Assembly (NCBI RefSeq): GCF_014773385.1
Contig: NZ_JACXAI010000001.1
Coordinates: forward strand, 124,001-188,000
Reading direction: 5' to 3'
Length of the DNA stretch: 64,000 nt
Source: Metabacillus arenae
GTDB lineage: Bacteria > Bacillota > Bacilli > Bacillales > Bacillaceae
Part shown: positions 7,730-17,756 of the stretch, piece after piece
Position numbering within the stretch: the first letter of the stretch is position 1
How the letters are laid out: the number at the start of each line of letters is the position of its first letter
Notes under the pieces: generated by a model
Seen by the model: only the letters and a program-made list of their open reading frames with translations
The model's database searches: none
Told to the model about the DNA's origin: nothing
Translations under genes and position numbers: made by a program

Positions 7730-8653
7730 ATGAAAAGCTCAAAGAAATGGTGGATCGGTCTCGGAATCGTATTGTCTTACATTTTTATTGTGGGATTTTT
7801 TTTCACTAATAAGATGATGTACATAAAAAAGAAAACAGATGAGGATATCCTTGATCGTGAAGTAAAAGACGGCCACTACGATCAGAAAAAATACGATGCA
7901 TATAGAAAGCAGGATATATCAATCCCTTCCTCCTTCGGCTATTATATAAAAGGACACCTCATTGAGCCGAATGAAACAAACCGCTATATCATTATTTGTC
8001 ATGGTGTGACAATGAATCGGTTTAACTCAGTCAAATATATGAATATCTTTTTAGAACGCGGCTTCAATGTTCTTCTTTATGATCATCGGCGTCATGGTGA
8101 ATCGGGCGGTAAAACAACAAGCTATGGACACTACGAGAAATTTGATCTCCAGGCTGTTGTGGGCTGGCTTAAAGAGTATGTAGGTGAAGATCTTACCCTT
8201 GGTATTCATGGAGAATCGATGGGGGCTGTCACGACCTTATTGTATGGCTCAATGGTCGAAGACGGAGCTGATTTTTATATCGCTGATTGTCCATTTGCTG
8301 ACCTTGAAGAGCAATTGCGCTACCGTTTAAAAATAGAATTCAGGCTGCCTGCCTTTCTTGTTATGCCAATTGCCAAAGCCTTTCTAAAACTGCGGGACGG
8401 CTACACATTTAGGGATGTATCTCCTATTCAAGTAATCGACCGTATTCATAAACCCATTTTATTTGTTCATAGCAAAGATGATGACTACATTCCCCTGCAA
8501 TCATCTGAACTGCTGTTTGAAAAGAAGATCGGTCTAAAAAAGCTTTACGTAGCTGAAAAAGGGACACACGCTATGTCTTACACGGAAAATCGCGAACAGT
8601 ATGAAAAAATTATTGATGAGTTTTTAGAGGAAGTGAATGGGATTAAAAATTAA
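7730..8653 (+). CDS. yqkD: Membrane-anchored alpha/beta hydrolase, YqkD-like
   Basis: The protein (307 residues from ATG 7730) has an N-terminal membrane anchor (about residues 7-27) and an alpha/beta-hydrolase domain. The oxyanion region is ICHGVTMNR, the nucleophile elbow GESMG (about 161-165), the acid DDDYIP, and the histidine is in GTHAMSY. An in-frame ATG at 7724 is only 1 nt from the GAGGG ribosome site, so 7730 (7 nt) is preferred. The family is the YqkD group of serine hydrolases with unknown substrate. Its position near yqkB and yqkC homologues agrees with the B. subtilis order. Confidence 0.82.
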   Translation: MKSSKKWWIGLGIVLSYIFIVGFFFTNKMMYIKKKTDEDILDREVKDGHYDQKKYDAYRKQDISIPSSFGYYIKGHLIEPNETNRYIIICHGVTMNRFNSVKYMNIFLERGFNVLLYDHRRHGESGGKTTSYGHYEKFDLQAVVGWLKEYVGEDLTLGIHGESMGAVTTLLYGSMVEDGADFYIADCPFADLEEQLRYRLKIEFRLPAFLVMPIAKAFLKLRDGYTFRDVSPIQVIDRIHKPILFVHSKDDDYIPLQSSELLFEKKIGLKKLYVAEKGTHAMSYTENREQYEKIIDEFLEEVNGIKN

Positions 8654-8858
8654 ATTCTTGACATAGATTGGGGCACATAGGGTCCGCTGTCTCAGCACCG
8701 GACATTTTCCCAACCGTTCAGAAGTGCTCCCCTTTTTTGCTTTTAATCCCACCTCTTAACAGAAATCCATCATACTATTTATTAAAATGGTTGTTCAATT
8801 TCATTATGTGTTAACTAACCCCTTTTGCTTATCAACATTTGTATTTTAGTGCGTAAAC

Positions 8859-9302
8859 TCACTTGAGTAAATCTCTTAACTCTTCCGTCATTTGCTCGAC
8901 TAACTCAGGTCTTCCATGAAACTGAGCTGGGGTATTCTGATAAAGTTGGATACGCCAATTTCCTTCATTTTTTACAGCAACAAGAGTGTGATGTGTGTTT
9001 ACTTTAGGGTTAATGTCTGATTGCCCAGGCGGCACCATACTTGCAATTGCTCGTAAAATGGCTATCTCAGCGCCCAGATAACGCACATCTTTAATTTTGC
9101 TTACGAATGGAGCAGTTGGGTGGTCTTCAAAAATGGGTTGAAGGTGCGAAAAAATTTCCTCACGTCCAATCGATTGACTCCCATCAAAACCAATACTTTC
9201 ACCATCCTCTGTAAATAGTTCAGCCATTCCATGGGCATCACGGTTATTCCACGCATCTATTAATTGTTGATATAGTGCTTGAATTTCATTCGACATAGTC
9301 AT
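8859..9302 (-). CDS. SnoaL-like / SgcJ-EcaC family protein (NTF2 fold)
   Basis: The 147-residue protein shows the pattern of SgcJ/EcaC NTF2-like proteins: LYQQLIDAWNNRDAHGMAELFTED in the first 50 residues (only the pattern, not the function, is diagnostic), then a central HHTLVAVKNEGNWRI strand and a C-terminal strand. The start ATG at 9302 lies 6 nt after AAGGA. A longer in-frame start at 9335 lacks a good ribosome site. Members of this fold bind small hydrophobic ligands or act as steroid-isomerase-like enzymes; no specific role can be given. It is monocistronic here. Confidence 0.75.
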   Translation of the reverse strand: MTMSNEIQALYQQLIDAWNNRDAHGMAELFTEDGESIGFDGSQSIGREEIFSHLQPIFEDHPTAPFVSKIKDVRYLGAEIAILRAIASMVPPGQSDINPKVNTHHTLVAVKNEGNWRIQLYQNTPAQFHGRPELVEQMTEELRDLLK

Positions 9303-9423
9303 AATCATTCCTTCTTGAACGTTTATTTTATGCATTTTTATAAACCACGTTCCTTTAATAAAGAAGATGAGCTATACACTTCTCAACCTACACTATCGTT
9401 GCAGAAAGTACTGACATTTATCA

Positions 9424-9841
9424 TTACCTTGTTTTTTCGGTTTTTAGGTTCTCAAAAAACGCAATCAGGTTATTGTCGGGGTCAGTTACTCCAAAATCAC
9501 GTTCGCCCCACCACTGGTCACGCAGCCTGAGCATTAGGGTGTAAAATACCCAATGGCTGAGTGCGTTGATACAATTCCTCAACACCCTCTACTTCTATCC
9601 TACAGCTGGCTGTACCGGCAATAAACGATTCGGCGCCTGAAACAACTGGCACTGAGTTGCTGCGAGTACGCCAGTTCTCATCACTGGCTTCCCAAAGATG
9701 AATACGAACCTCATTGCAAAGAAGTACAGCAAAACCACCTTCTTGGTGGACTAGGGTAAAACCCAGTTTATCACAATAAAAATCTATGCTTTGTTTCATA
9801 ATCCTCACCGGCAATGCTGGAATGGCTTGTATCATTCTCAT
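9424..9841 (-). pseudogene. VOC family (bleomycin-resistance-like) protein, frameshifted
   Basis: From ATG 9841 (after AAAGGGGA) the frame encodes a glyoxalase/bleomycin-resistance type fold (residues 1-100) with MKQSIDFYCDKLGF, then stops at 9518 after HPNAQAA. The missing C-terminal strand is in another frame just after the break: DQWWGERDFGVTDPD and NNLIAFFEN, ending at TAA 9424. Together they restore a full-length protein of about 135 residues. A single indel near 9520-9535 therefore breaks the gene, or there is a sequencing error at this point. Confidence 0.8.
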
Positions 9842-9891
9842 ATTTTAATTCCCCTTTTACAGGCATTAAAATCCTCTAATTGAAGTTCACC

Positions 9892-10134
9892 TTATCCTAA
9901 TATATCTGATATTTCCTTCATATTCTCGCGAATCCACTCAATCGCAAGATCTATCGTTTCAAATTCCTGTGCTTCAAACGTCATTTCGTCCTGAAGCAGC
10001 CAAACATCTTTTTGATCATTATGTAAGCCGCCAATAGACCAGTGCATTAAACTATATGGATGGTTTTCATTTATAAAAGAAACCCAAGTTTTATTTAGTG
10101 CTGCATTTTTAAGTGAAGTTAGCCGATTTTTCAT
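9892..10134 (-). CDS. yqkC: YqkC-like small protein
   Basis: The 80-residue protein has an aromatic-rich core ([21 protein letters not shown], about residues 30-50, of which the W/D pattern is conserved) and an acidic C-terminal helix. It matches B. subtilis YqkC in length and position next to yqkB. It starts 9 nt after yqkB with GAGGTG as ribosome site, so the two are cotranscribed. The function is unknown. Confidence 0.72.
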   Translation of the reverse strand: MKNRLTSLKNAALNKTWVSFINENHPYSLMHWSIGGLHNDQKDVWLLQDEMTFEAQEFETIDLAIEWIRENMKEISDILG

Positions 10135-10143
10135 TCTTGCACC

Positions 10144-10461
10144 TCACTTTTTTATGAAGCTCATACGCGGATTTAAAATTTGAGATGGGCATTTTAGAAC
10201 AAAAGTATTTACTTTATCTTGAAAGTCAATAGTCATTTGCTCATCCAAAAAGACCATTTTTGATTTTTCCACATAAATAGGAAGATCATTTGTTTCAACT
10301 AAGAGGTCATCCTCCTCCTCTTTCTCAATCGCCCATAATACGGTTACCCCGCTGACGACACATCCGCATCCATCTGTATCGTATTTTAACTTTAGCTTAT
10401 GATTTTCTGTTAATTTTTCATGTATTTTTTGAATTGCTTTATCTGTCAATGTAATTTGCAT
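10144..10461 (-). CDS. yqkB: HesB/IscA-like protein YqkB
   Basis: The 105-residue protein has the HesB-like beta fold. It starts MQITLTDKAIQKI and carries a DGCGCVVSG cysteine cluster at about residues 30-38 and a lone cysteine near the C-terminus (KCPSQ). The classical IscA CxC pair near the C-terminus is absent, so iron-sulfur transfer should not be assumed. ATG 10461 follows AAGGAG at 7 nt. It is the first gene of the yqkB-yqkC pair. Confidence 0.78.
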   Translation of the reverse strand: MQITLTDKAIQKIHEKLTENHKLKLKYDTDGCGCVVSGVTVLWAIEKEEEDDLLVETNDLPIYVEKSKMVFLDEQMTIDFQDKVNTFVLKCPSQILNPRMSFIKK

Positions 10462-10605
10462 AATATGACTCCTTCACATTCATCATGCGCTCATTTTATC
10501 ATAAGATCGTTTATCCTGCATTTTCTAATGCTTTAGCCAAGAGTTGCTTTTCTTTGCGGAAACAATTACCATATTATCAAAAGATGAATAGGAGTGTGTT
10601 TATGT

Positions 10606-10818
10606 ATGACAAAGGTACAAATAAAGGTAATGGATAATGGTCCGTTTCGCGTTACAGGAGAGGTTGAACTAATTGATGTAGACGGCAACAAATTTCAAAC
10701 AAAACAAGCCTTCTCCCTTTGCCGATGCGGACATTCTAAAAACATGCCATTTTGTGATGCTTCCCATAAAGGATCGTTTGATTCCTGTGTGCGTGCTGAA
10801 AAAGAACTTGATGAATAA
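10606..10818 (+). CDS. CDGSH-type iron-sulfur domain protein
   Basis: The 70-residue protein contains CRCGHSKNMPFCDASH at about residues 39-54, the complete three-cysteine, one-histidine ligand set of CDGSH 2Fe-2S proteins. The likely start ATG at 10606 lies 11-12 nt after AGGAG, a little long. The GTG at 10594 directly abuts the AGGAG and is less likely. These proteins are small redox or iron-sulfur carriers; the partner is unknown. It is monocistronic. Confidence 0.88.
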   Translation: MTKVQIKVMDNGPFRVTGEVELIDVDGNKFQTKQAFSLCRCGHSKNMPFCDASHKGSFDSCVRAEKELDE

Positions 10819-10892
10819 TTTCCTCTGTCCTAACGGGTGATACCCCATCCTTCTATAAGGTTGGCTACTACTTTCAATGAACGATGAAGAAA

Positions 10893-10932
10893 CCCCCTCC
10901 TGCTGGAACTTTCGCTTTATTCTAGCAGGAGG
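10893..10932 (-). terminator. Terminator after yqjX
   Basis: CCTCCTGCT (10896-10904) pairs with AGCAGGAGG (10924-10932). On the minus strand the stem is followed by GGGTTTCTTC, a weak T-run. It lies 6 bp beyond the yqjX stop. Confidence 0.6.
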
Positions 10933-10937
10933 TACAT

Positions 10938-11276
10938 TTACTTTGCTTCAATATGAACAATATCCTGAAAAGGAAGGTCTATTCGTTCATCATTTTCTGT
11001 CACAATACGAATGGTCTGCTTGATCGTATCAATATAATGTACATGTCCTGTGCAATGATGAAATTGGTGTTTGTCATAATATTTAAATTGGAGGGGATGA
11101 TGAAATTCCATTGCATTGCAAATGATTTCGTTAAATTCCTCTAGCTGCTGTTCATCGAGAGCCGGCTTCGTTTGATATCGCTCCTCCTCTTTCCATTCAC
11201 GTAAAAGCTTTACATGCTCCGGCAGCATCATCGATGTCCATTTGATGTTTCCTCTATCACGAATCACGGTTTTCAC
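10938..11276 (-). CDS. yqjX: YolD-like protein YqjX
   Basis: The 112-residue protein begins with the YolD-family signature DRGNIKWTSMMLPEHVKLL (residues 7-25). It lies 21 bp after the Y-family polymerase gene, with GAGGTG as its ribosome site. YolD-like genes are regularly paired with UvrX/YqjW polymerases in Bacillus, and a role as polymerase partner has been suggested. Both genes are probably induced from the SOS boxes upstream of yqjW. Confidence 0.85.
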   Translation of the reverse strand: MKTVIRDRGNIKWTSMMLPEHVKLLREWKEEERYQTKPALDEQQLEEFNEIICNAMEFHHPLQFKYYDKHQFHHCTGHVHYIDTIKQTIRIVTENDERIDLPFQDIVHIEAK

Positions 11277-11297
11277 CTCAGGTTTCTTATTTTCCTA

Positions 11298-12563
11298 TTA
11301 CGCTTTATGACCTCCAAGAAGCTTCGCCCGCTGTTTCGCCGTCCCGGCTTTTGTATAAGAAACGGCCCGCAAAATGGCATCAGATCCATGTTTATACCGA
11401 ATAGAATCCATCACATAGCCAAGTGTGCGATCTTTTTCACGCCGCGGCTGAAACAAGTCGAGCTGCATCTCCGTATCTTCTTCAATATTGGACAAAGCAA
11501 TGGAAAGCTTGCGAACCGTTTTCTGTTCATAAAATGTTTCAAACAGCTCAAGGCATGTTTTATACAAATCCATGGTAATATTTGTCGGCTGCTCCATCGT
11601 CTTCGAACGATAAAATCCCCCGCCAAGCTCATCTCGGCTGTACCCCACTCCTAAGCTCACTGTACGTCCAGCCTTTTGATGACTTCGGGCTCTTCTCGCC
11701 ACTTCTTCGCAAATTTCCAAAATGACATGTTTGACTTCTTCAGGGTCGGGATAGTCTCTTAAAAGAATTTGACTTTTTCCAAAACTAATCTGCCCCTGCA
11801 TAATCGGCGCGCCGATATCAGAAAGATCCACACCCCAGGCGTGATAATGAAGCTGATTGCCCATAATGCCAAATTTCTTTTCCAATCGTTCAAGAGGATA
11901 TTGAGCAAGCTGTCCGACTGTGAAAATTCCCATGCGGTGCAGCGTTTTTTCTACTCTGCTCCCAATCCCCCACATTTTTCGCAAAGGTTTCAAATTCCAT
12001 AGCTTTTCTTGTACATCTGCATAAGTCCACTCCGCAACTCCTTTTTTCTTCGCCTCGAGATCCAGGCACAACTTAGAAAGAAGCATATTCGGACCAATGC
12101 CGATCGCGGCGGGCAGCTGGATTTCACGTTCTATGTCATCCCTAATTTTATGGGCAATTGTTTCGGCATCTCCCCATATATGCTCAACCCCATCAACTTG
12201 AATAAAGCTTTCATCTACACTATAGGTATGAATGGCATCAGCTGGGACATAGTGATGCAATAATTTCGTTAACTCAGTTGAAATACGGATAAATACCGCC
12301 ATCTTTGGATTTACTAATTGGATACGAGGATCATTTGGAATTTCAAACAGTCTAGAGCCGGTTTTAATTCCAAATTCTTTTTTTAATCGTGGAGATGCCG
12401 CTAACACAACACTTCCCTGCCGCTCTGTATCCCCTACTACAGCCAAATAGCAATTAAGCGGGTCTAATCCGTACAGAACGGCTGCACAGCTTGCATAAAA
12501 GCTCTTCATATCAATACATAAAATTTTCTTCTCTGGCATTTGTGCATAGTCTACCGCAACCAT
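11298..12563 (-). CDS. yqjW: Y-family DNA polymerase, UvrX/YqjW type (PolY2)
   Basis: The 421-residue translesion polymerase has the metal-binding DMKSFYAS at about residues 18-25, YSVDESFIQ with catalytic acidic residues (about 114-122), a helix-hairpin-helix region, and a C-terminal beta-clamp-binding peptide QLDLF (about 373-377). ATG 12563 follows GAGGAG. Two LexA-type boxes lie 20-70 bp upstream, so SOS induction is expected. It is distinct from the second Y-family polymerase in the window at 30108 (dinB). Confidence 0.92.
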   Translation of the reverse strand: MVAVDYAQMPEKKILCIDMKSFYASCAAVLYGLDPLNCYLAVVGDTERQGSVVLAASPRLKKEFGIKTGSRLFEIPNDPRIQLVNPKMAVFIRISTELTKLLHHYVPADAIHTYSVDESFIQVDGVEHIWGDAETIAHKIRDDIEREIQLPAAIGIGPNMLLSKLCLDLEAKKKGVAEWTYADVQEKLWNLKPLRKMWGIGSRVEKTLHRMGIFTVGQLAQYPLERLEKKFGIMGNQLHYHAWGVDLSDIGAPIMQGQISFGKSQILLRDYPDPEEVKHVILEICEEVARRARSHQKAGRTVSLGVGYSRDELGGGFYRSKTMEQPTNITMDLYKTCLELFETFYEQKTVRKLSIALSNIEEDTEMQLDLFQPRREKDRTLGYVMDSIRYKHGSDAILRAVSYTKAGTAKQRAKLLGGHKA

Positions 12564-12582
12564 AGGTCATTCTCCTCAAAAC

Positions 12583-12633
12583 AGAATGTGTGTTCGTTTT
12601 ATTATATGTTAATAGTAAGCGAATATGCGTTCG
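12583..12633 (-). promoter_or_regulatory. Two LexA (SOS) boxes upstream of yqjW
   Basis: On the minus strand CGAACGCATATTCG (12620-12633) matches the Bacillus consensus CGAACNNNNGTTCG at nine of ten fixed positions. CGAACACACATTCT (12583-12596) is a weaker second copy. They lie just upstream of the yqjW start, as expected for a LexA-repressed gene. The rest of 12634-12890 shows no gene. Confidence 0.75.
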
Positions 12634-12891
12634 TATTCAATGGTATTTTTCACCACTAACAGTAAAAAAGATACAAAACAAGGAAAGTAATCAGTATAAA
12701 AGACCTTTTTCTAAAGTGGACAATAAACTTTTTTGGGACTATAAAGAAATCTGGTAAATCGGTGGGGAAAAATAGTGATGAATGTTTTTGAAATAATCGC
12801 ATCGTTTTCCAAAATGTTGCGAGGGGGCACCTAATATAATTGCTGCTATGATGCCCGGAAATTCTTATGGTGAATATAAAAACTCACTAAC

Positions 12892-12929
12892 AAAAAAAGA
12901 AAAGCTGACCTCCTTTATGAAGGTCAGCG
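12892..12929 (-). terminator. Terminator of the BASS transporter gene
   Basis: GCTGACCT (12905-12912) pairs with AGGTCAGC (12922-12929), and the minus strand continues TTTTCTTTTTTT. It lies 17 bp after the stop at 12946. Confidence 0.88.
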
Positions 12930-12945
12930 CGATAAAGCTATTAGC

Positions 12946-13917
12946 CTAAGTTACAGGTTTATCAGTAACATGAACATCTTCCGTTTTCTTGTTAAGCCCC
13001 TTCTTGCTCCAATAGGTAGCTAACAATGGACCGGAAAGGTTATGAAATACGCTGAAAATAGCACTTGGCACAGCTGCGAGCGGTGAAAAATGTATGGTTG
13101 CCAAGGCTGCACCAAGTCCTGAATTTTGCATACCTACTTCAATAGAAATCGCCCGCTGATCGGCTTCATCAAGCTTCAGCAATTTGGCAAGAAAATACCC
13201 GATGGCCAATCCTAAAAGATTATGCAAAATAACGACTAAAAAGATCAGAAATGCTGTTTCAACTAATCGTTCTTTACTGCCTGCCACAACAGCGGCTACA
13301 ATAGCAACAATTGCCACAACTGATACAAGCGGGAGAGCTTTTGCTCCTTTTTCTACTTGCTTTTTAAATAACATTTTGGCTGCTAAACCCAGGAAAATTG
13401 GGACTAAAACGATGGTAACAATCGACAAAAATAAGTCTCCTGCGGAAACGGGTAACCACTTACTCGCAAACAGCAATGTTAAAGCAGGTGTTAGAAACGG
13501 GGCAATCAAGGTGGAAACAGATGTAATCGCCACAGAAAGAGCCGTGTTTCCTTTTGCCAAATACGTCATAACATTAGAAGCCGTACCACCTGGGCAGCAA
13601 CCAACTAAAATGACACCAACCGCAATTTCAGGTGGAAGCTGCAAGGCAACTGACAGCACGTAAGCTAAAAGCGGCATGATGGTAAACTGGGCAAGAACAC
13701 CGATCAACACTTTTTTCGGCTGTTTAAACACTGCTTTAAAATCAGCAACAGATAAGGTCATCCCCATTCCAAACATAATCACTCCAAGCAACAAAGGAAT
13801 ATAAGGGGCAATCCATACGAATCCGCCCGGGAATAAAAAGCCCAAAGCAGCCAAAAGCAAAACCCAAATCGCAAATGTATCTCCAGCAAACTTACTAGCT
13901 CTTTCTAAAGCTCTCAA
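12946..13917 (-). CDS. yocS: Bile acid:sodium symporter (BASS) family transporter, YocS-like
   Basis: The 323-residue protein has about ten membrane segments. Family landmarks are GCCPGGTASNV (about residues 106-116, in the first broken helix that binds sodium) and EVGMQNSGLGAALA (about 261-274, in the second). The start is TTG at 13917, 7 nt after GGAGGTG. BASS proteins take up organic anions such as pantoate, pyruvate or steroid acids with sodium; the substrate here is unknown. It is monocistronic with its own terminator. Confidence 0.88.
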   Translation of the reverse strand: MRALERASKFAGDTFAIWVLLLAALGFLFPGGFVWIAPYIPLLLGVIMFGMGMTLSVADFKAVFKQPKKVLIGVLAQFTIMPLLAYVLSVALQLPPEIAVGVILVGCCPGGTASNVMTYLAKGNTALSVAITSVSTLIAPFLTPALTLLFASKWLPVSAGDLFLSIVTIVLVPIFLGLAAKMLFKKQVEKGAKALPLVSVVAIVAIVAAVVAGSKERLVETAFLIFLVVILHNLLGLAIGYFLAKLLKLDEADQRAISIEVGMQNSGLGAALATIHFSPLAAVPSAIFSVFHNLSGPLLATYWSKKGLNKKTEDVHVTDKPVT

Positions 13918-14041
13918 AAATCAACACCTCCGGGATATAGTAAAACTTCGATTGTTCTAAAAATCAGATGACAAGAGGCTCTGATTTGTTCTCACCTCTG
14001 ACCTCCAACCTCCTAACCTCTTAAGTAGTCCGGCTAACTCC

Positions 14042-14408
14042 TTAGGTAACGGATTCTCCTGAGGCGGATGTACCAGAGGTTATTTTCTAAGGGCCAAGGC
14101 CTTTTCTCATGTAAACGAATTCTGCCATCTGGCAGAATCTCTGGAAAATAACAACAAAAGCCGCCCTTTATTTCATGATTCTTATTTACATACTGATAAC
14201 AAAAATGCAGCTTGCCCTCTTCTTTTTACAATCCAACAAGGGAGCCAAATAGAATTTCACCGCCGCTGTAAGCAGCGTGAAGAAGCTTTCGTTCTTGGCA
14301 GTAATAAAAGGTTATCCTCCATGGCACTTTTTCGTTATCAGTATTAGACACCGCTCGAAAAACGTTATCATGATAGGGAGTCAAGCTGTCCGCTTTCCAA
14401 TTCAACAT
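14042..14408 (-). pseudogene. Decayed small protein of the Bacillus 'N-acetylglutamate synthase' group
   Basis: From ATG 14408 the frame gives 60 residues with VFRAVSNTDNEKV, FYYCQER and YSGGEILFGSLVGL, then TAA. The same frame continues past the stop with KEEGKLHFCYQYVNKNHEIK, then PEILPDGRIRLHEK. After a further frame change it gives ITSGTSASGES, ending near 14042. I recall this order (SNTDNGEV, YSGGEI, LIGL, CYQ-VNKN, LPDGRIRLHE, TSG-SSGES) from a small protein of about 105 residues often mislabelled N-acetylglutamate synthase. One in-frame stop plus at least one frameshift make it a pseudogene. Confidence 0.75.
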
Positions 14409-14501
14409 TCAAACATTATAACTTCAAAAACTATTTTTGTAAAATAAAAATTTTTAGAATTTTCACATTTAACCTTTTCTGCACTAAAATTTCTTTAAAA
14501 T

Positions 14502-14526
14502 AAAAAAAGCCTGCAAAAAGCAGACT
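14502..14526 (-). terminator. Terminator of the gdh-glcU transcript
   Basis: On the minus strand AGTCTGC pairs with GCAGGCT (one G-U) around a TTTTT loop and is followed by TTTTTTA. It lies 15 bp after the gdh stop. Confidence 0.82.
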
Positions 14527-14540
14527 AGATTCTGAGTTTT

Positions 14541-16197
<1,657 letters not shown>

Positions 16198-16478
16198 AAT
16201 TCTTCACACTCTCAGTCTTAGTTGTGTTTATTTTCCTCAAAGTTGATAAAACTATCCGGTAAGTTTTTCTTACCCTGTAAAAAAGGTTTTTAATCCTAAA
16301 GAAATTATGCTAACTTGAAAGTAAACCTTCCATAAGTGGGTTTTCTTGGAGCCCGCCTAAGTTAGCTAGGGAAAATCAGAAATCTGCTTGCACCACTCCA
16401 CCTATCTTCACAGCTAAAGTATGAGATTTTACTCCCCCGCCTAAAAGTTGGGTACATAATAAACAGAAGGAGATCGAA

Positions 16479-16685
16479 ATGGAACAACTGCTTCTAAAAA
16501 AGGTACAAAATTCCTTTTTACAATATGGCCGCAATCTGAATATTGATCCGCTACTGCCTGAAGAAAAACAGTGGATACTCGAGAAATTAGAAAAAGCTAA
16601 ATTGAAAGATCCATCTGCAGAATGGTATGAGCTGGTAGAAGATGTGGTATATGATTATGTGACGAACCAAGACGGGGAGTTTTGA
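16479..16685 (+). CDS. yqzH: YqzH-like small protein
   Basis: The 68-residue, mostly helical acidic protein equals B. subtilis YqzH in length and sits next to yqjQ as it does there. ATG 16479 follows AAGGAG at 7 nt. The motif pattern LPEEKQWILEKLEKAK and the DYVTNQDGEF tail are visible. The function is unknown. Confidence 0.78.
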   Translation: MEQLLLKKVQNSFLQYGRNLNIDPLLPEEKQWILEKLEKAKLKDPSAEWYELVEDVVYDYVTNQDGEF

Positions 16686-16694
16686 AAACTGGGT

Positions 16695-16729
16695 AATAAA
16701 AAGCCAGCTTTCCAAAAGGAAAACCAGCT
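16695..16729 (-). terminator. Terminator of yqjQ
   Basis: On the minus strand AGCTGGTTTTCC pairs with GGAAAGCTGGCT (12 bp with three G-U pairs) around TTTT and is followed by TTTTTAT. The wobbles would be mismatches on the plus strand, so it acts on the minus strand. Confidence 0.8.
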
Positions 16730-16741
16730 TAATTAAAGCTG

Positions 16742-17536
16742 CTATTTTTTATTAAATGATTTTCTGGCTATTTTTTCAAAAAAAGCTGGCATTAGTTGGT
16801 AGACAGCACTTCCCATATTCATCCAAGTTGGGAGATTAATTTCCCGCTTTGATGTAAACATACAAGCGATAATTTTATCAGCGACGACATCAGGCTCCAG
16901 CATCCATCGATCAATGTTCTTTACATACTTACCGCTTTTGTCAGCTATATCAAAAAACTCAGTTTTGATTGGTCCTGGATTTACTGCTGTTACAAAAATA
17001 TTCGTGTCATGCAGCTCCATTCGTAAACTGTTCGTAAATCCTAAAACCGCATGCTTTGTCGCAGAATATAGACTTGATTTAGGTGTAGCCATTTTCCCAG
17101 CTTGGGAGGCAATGTTAATAATATGACCTTGATTTTGCTCAAGCATTTTAGGCAGCACCATTTTTGTGCAAGCAACTAGTCCGAAAACATTTACTTCAAA
17201 CATGGCTTCCATTTCTTCAAGTGTAGCATCCACTACTTGATTGAACATCCCAAAACCAGCGTTGTTTACAAGTACATCGATATTTCCTAGCTCATGAAAG
17301 ATTTGCAGAAATACTGTTTCAATTGAAGCTGGCTTTCTAACGTCCAATTGGTAATAAGGACAATCCATTTTATATTGTTTTTTTATATCCTCTGCTATTG
17401 CTCTTAACCGATCCTCTCTTCTGGCCGCAAGTATCGGCCTTCCCCCGCTTGCTGCTGCTTTACGGGCAATTTTTTCGCCAATTCCGCTTGATGCTCCAGT
17501 AATCAGAACGTTTTTTCCTTTAAGCTGATGAGACAA
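16742..17536 (-). CDS. yqjQ: Short-chain dehydrogenase YqjQ
   Basis: The 264-residue classical SDR has the cofactor loop [10 protein letters not shown] at about residues 14-23, NNAGFG, the catalytic S with YSATK, and PGPIKTEF. The start is TTG at 17536, 6 nt after AGGTGG; no ATG in this frame fits better. The C-terminal hydrophobic stretch ([20 protein letters not shown]) resembles membrane-associated acyl-chain SDRs. The substrate is unknown. Repeat B copy 2 separates it from yqjP upstream. Confidence 0.87.
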   Translation of the reverse strand: MSHQLKGKNVLITGASSGIGEKIARKAAASGGRPILAARREDRLRAIAEDIKKQYKMDCPYYQLDVRKPASIETVFLQIFHELGNIDVLVNNAGFGMFNQVVDATLEEMEAMFEVNVFGLVACTKMVLPKMLEQNQGHIINIASQAGKMATPKSSLYSATKHAVLGFTNSLRMELHDTNIFVTAVNPGPIKTEFFDIADKSGKYVKNIDRWMLEPDVVADKIIACMFTSKREINLPTWMNMGSAVYQLMPAFFEKIARKSFNKK

Positions 17537-17562
17537 ACATCTCCACCTCGTTTACTCTAATA

Positions 17563-17756
17563 AAGTGAATCTTCCAACAGCAGGGTTTTCTTCATCCCGA
17601 CTGATGGTTTTAAATGAGGCCCACAGGATGTGGGTCACACAGACATTGCTATGGAAGTAGTGCTTTTACTTTTTTCGGACACCTGGGGCAGTTTTTTGCT
17701 TCCACTGAAGCCTGCGCCAGAAGGTTGTACTGACCGTTATGAGTGGGATAAAGAAT
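17563..17756 (+). repeat. Dispersed repeat family B, copy at yqjP
   Basis: Landmarks shared with the copies at 37677 and 50767 are AAAGTGAAxCTTCCA at the start, GGCCCACAGGATGTGGGTCAC, the CAGACATTG box, the TTTTTCGGAC box, and CCGTTATGAGTGGGATA at the end. The last about 20 bp overlap the yqjP coding end and form its stop codon. Confidence 0.72.

Noticed and set aside
8660-8740. Terminator after yqkD (GGGGCAC with GTGCTCCCC and a T-run)
   Set aside because: The stem needs a bulge and a loop of about 50 nt; too weak to list.
12640-12890. Short readable stretch APNIIAAMMPGNSYGEYKNS upstream of the BASS terminator
   Set aside because: No start site, interrupted by stops, and it runs into the terminator; similarity to a family could not be judged.
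16198-16320. Sigma-G promoter of glcU-gdh
   Set aside because: Expected from B. subtilis, but no convincing -35/-10 pair could be placed.
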